Shown: positions 50,866-52,949 of the stretch, in pieces
Layout: the number at the start of each line of letters is the position of its first letter
Position numbering within the stretch: the first letter of the stretch is position 1
Source: JANQTF01 sp036835375
Lineage (GTDB): Bacteria > Bacteroidota > Bacteroidia > J057
Assembly: GCA_036835375.1 (NCBI GenBank)
Contig: DAITMB010000020.1
Span: 1 to 52,949 of the forward strand
DNA: 52,949 nucleotides
Direction: 5' to 3'
The notes under the pieces: model-generated
Databases searched by the model: none
The model's input: only the letters and a program-made list of their open reading frames with translations
Told to the model about the DNA's origin: nothing
Program-made: the position numbers and the translations under genes

Positions 50866-50893
50866 AACGAGTCCTTCGGGACTCGTTTTTTTT
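50866..50893 (+). terminator. Intrinsic terminator with UUCG tetraloop
   Basis: A stem of AACGAGTCC (50866-50874) and GGACTCGTT (50879-50887), with a TTCG loop, followed by a run of T. C(UUCG)G is an especially stable tetraloop. It ends the two-domain secreted protein gene. Confidence 0.88.
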
Positions 50894-50994
50894 GTTGTTA
50901 CCCTATCATCTATGGTGGCCCAACGATCTCATTTTCCTGAAAATATGCCTCCCGAGGATGGATTTCTTTCAAGAGCGGACTTACCTTTATTCCT

Positions 50995-52932
50995 ATGAAA
51001 GCGATTTCCACCCTCCTGATCCTGCTCCTTACATGGCTTCCCTGGCGTGTCGCAGCGCAGTTTTCTCCTTATTTCTATGAGCACCAACGGCTGGATGCCT
51101 CCATTGGCACCCTGAAACTCATCCCGAAGGGACGATTCGGATCTGGCGTAACGGTGATCGGAGACTTGGACCAAGACGGCGTCTCAGAATGGTTGGTCAT
51201 GAGCCACTCGTCTGACAGCGCCATTTGCTATGTGATCTACCCAGACCAGGCAGGAAATGTATTGAAGGTAATCCCTCAAGCGCCCCCTCTATGGCAAGGC
51301 GTGGCAGCGACATCAGGCGGGCGCATTGGATTTAGTTTCGCGGCTGCCGGGGACATAGATGGCGATGGAAATTTCGAGTTATGGGTGGGTGAACCTGGTG
51401 GCAAAGAAGGACCGCTGGCCTATGGCGCGGTGTGGCTCTGGTCAGTCGATAGAGAAGGAAAGCTCAGTGCCAAAGGGCGCTGGGGAGGGAGAAGCGAGGT
51501 GTTCCTCAAGCAATTGAGTCTTGACGGAAGCCTGGGTGTGAGTCTTGCAGTCCTAGGGCCTGATTTGATCGCCGTGTCAGCACCGATCATTGCAGGCAAG
51601 GGTATCGGCAAAATATTTCTCTTACGCCACGATCGTGGGTCGCAACTCCGCATGCAGTCAGTCATTGGAGGCAGTGGCGAATGGTATAGCTCCCTCAAAA
51701 TCAATGACTACTTTGGTGCCAGTATTTGCTCGCCGGGAGACTTGGACGGCGACGGAGGAGCAGACCTGCTGGTGTCTGCACCGGAGGATGGCACGGCAGG
51801 GCTTCGCAAGGGTGCACTGCACTTATTTTCCCTCGACGCATCGGGCCAAATCGTCCAGCACAGAAAACTCAATCCGGGTGACCAAGGGCTCCGCCTTCCG
51901 CTGGACGCGGACGATCGGTGGGGGAGCGCGATGACGGTCGTCAGTCCACTCGCGGACAGCACAGCGCTTTTGGCAGTCGCTGCGCTCAAAGACGACGACG
52001 GAGGCAAGGACCAGGGTGCCATTTACTATCTCACCCTGCATCGCCGGGGCGAAGTGATTGCTTGGCACAAGGTAAGCGGTACGACCTATAATTTTGAAGG
52101 GGAATTGGGTCGATTTTATCATGGGTTTGGATACAGCTTGGCAGCTGCGGGCGATCACAACCAAGACGGTCGCCCAGATTTGCTTGTGGGAGGTCCCGGT
52201 GATGCCGATGACGTGGGAGCCACATGGCTGTTATTGCCAAGTGCCTGGCCTGAGCGCCTGTTGGATACGGCTCGCTGGCTTGGCAGCTTTCAGCTCACTG
52301 CCACTGATTCGGCACGCATTTTCAGCCAAGCACGCAGCGCCAAAGATTCCGCGCGAATCGACTCCATGTACAACCTTGAGTCTTATGCCCTCAACCATTT
52401 AGTGTTTGTGCTAGATGTATCGGCTTCGATGAGCAAGCCCGACCGCCTTCCCCTCCTGCGGGAAGCGCTGCTGGATCTTCTTCCCTACATGCGCCCTGAA
52501 GACAAGCTCACCGTGATCACTTACTCGGGCAAAGCCGAAGTTCACCTTGAAGCCGTAGAGGCATCGTCGCGGGATGTGATCACTACCACCTTCGAAAACT
52601 TGCGATCCTCGGGAGAGACCAAGCCAGGAAAGGCGCTGCAATCTGCCCTCGACCTTGCTCTACGCCACTATGTGCCCGGCGGAAACAACCGCATCATTTT
52701 TGGGACAGACGGGGGATTTGATCAAGATGAAATTGGAAAGCAGCTCTCTGCCATTGCAGCTTCCGAGGTCACGATGAGCGTGTTTTATTTTGGCAAACTG
52801 CCAGAATCTCGCATTCTCGAAATGCGGCAGATCTCCATGCAAACGGGTGGAAATGCGGCCCACATCACCGGACAGTCGGCGCGCGGCGCGCTCTTACGCG
52901 AGAGTAAAGTCATCGGAAAGAGAGTACCCTAG
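50995..52932 (+). CDS. Secreted FG-GAP repeat plus VWA-domain protein
   Basis: 645 residues. Signal peptide 1-21 (MKAISTLLILLLTWLPWRVAA). Residues 40-415 hold an integrin-alpha-like FG-GAP/VCBS beta-propeller with calcium loops DLDQDG (57-62), DIDGDG (120-125), DLDGDG (249-254) and DHNQDG (387-392). A Ser/Arg-rich linker (about 435-460) leads to a von Willebrand A domain (about 466-645) with an intact MIDAS: DVSASMS (474-480), the SSGETKPG Thr, and TDGGFD. Such proteins bind ligands on the surface. No T9SS sorting domain is seen at the C-terminus, so it may be periplasmic or exported otherwise. The gene ends at 52932. Confidence 0.85.
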   Translation: MKAISTLLILLLTWLPWRVAAQFSPYFYEHQRLDASIGTLKLIPKGRFGSGVTVIGDLDQDGVSEWLVMSHSSDSAICYVIYPDQAGNVLKVIPQAPPLWQGVAATSGGRIGFSFAAAGDIDGDGNFELWVGEPGGKEGPLAYGAVWLWSVDREGKLSAKGRWGGRSEVFLKQLSLDGSLGVSLAVLGPDLIAVSAPIIAGKGIGKIFLLRHDRGSQLRMQSVIGGSGEWYSSLKINDYFGASICSPGDLDGDGGADLLVSAPEDGTAGLRKGALHLFSLDASGQIVQHRKLNPGDQGLRLPLDADDRWGSAMTVVSPLADSTALLAVAALKDDDGGKDQGAIYYLTLHRRGEVIAWHKVSGTTYNFEGELGRFYHGFGYSLAAAGDHNQDGRPDLLVGGPGDADDVGATWLLLPSAWPERLLDTARWLGSFQLTATDSARIFSQARSAKDSARIDSMYNLESYALNHLVFVLDVSASMSKPDRLPLLREALLDLLPYMRPEDKLTVITYSGKAEVHLEAVEASSRDVITTTFENLRSSGETKPGKALQSALDLALRHYVPGGNNRIIFGTDGGFDQDEIGKQLSAIAASEVTMSVFYFGKLPESRILEMRQISMQTGGNAAHITGQSARGALLRESKVIGKRVP

Positions 52933-52949
52933 TGCTTGCGGAACTAAGT

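Noticed and set aside
1..52949. CRISPR arrays, tRNA or rRNA genes, transposases, phage genes
   Set aside because: No regularly spaced repeats, cloverleaf sequences or recognisable mobile-element proteins were seen on either strand.

Overview
This window comes from a member of the Bacteroidota. Four or five secreted proteins end in type IX secretion (Por) sorting domains, lipoproteins and PKD-repeat surface proteins are abundant, ribosome binding sites are mostly absent, and several genes are preceded by the TAnnTTTG -7 element typical of this phylum. The mixture of PKD proteins, a tail-fibre S74 protein with a sorting domain and moderately high G+C (about half or slightly more, by eye) suggests the Saprospiria branch, but that placement is inference. 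No rRNA, tRNA, CRISPR array, insertion sequence or phage was found; this looks like ordinary chromosome.

Layout. Bases 1-3000 hold a divergent oxidative-stress pair, katG (cut off by the window edge) and oxyR. Bases 3500-11900 hold a MazG-like pyrophosphohydrolase, lepA, an exported esterase-like hydrolase, a BtuF-type binding lipoprotein, an unusual Hsp70 and a T9SS-sorted small carbohydrate-binding-like protein. Bases 11900-22100 hold an outer-membrane barrel, a large secreted surface protein, a one-domain asparaginase, a LolC/E-type permease, a NamZ-type lipoprotein, a GT2 glycosyltransferase with a sugar-nucleotide epimerase, and an S74 tail-fibre-like secreted protein flanked by two near-identical terminators. 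Bases 22100-29000 hold fructose-bisphosphate aldolase, an orphan DUF58 protein, small VOC and DUF2007 genes, lipoproteins, an acyl-CoA dehydrogenase and a LolA-like protein.

Bases 29067-34694 are the most interesting part: four minus-strand genes in the order PKD adhesin (T9SS), ECF sigma factor, an inner-membrane anti-sigma-like protein fused to an outer-membrane beta-barrel, and a PKD lipoprotein. The fusion has the architecture of the dual membrane-spanning anti-sigma factors described in Bacteroides, and the two PKD proteins beside it are plausible surface partners or targets. A strong hairpin lies between the adhesin and the sigma gene.

Bases 34860-52949 hold an unknown exported protein, the head-to-head tsaD/tamB pair, a T9SS-sorted M4 metalloprotease, rplU-rpmA, an MsrB lipoprotein, a polytopic membrane protein whose 3' end overlaps a BatD-like gene on the other strand, ubiX, a small two-domain secreted protein and an FG-GAP plus VWA protein. 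DUF58, BatD-like and VWA genes, normally clustered in Bat operons, are scattered here.
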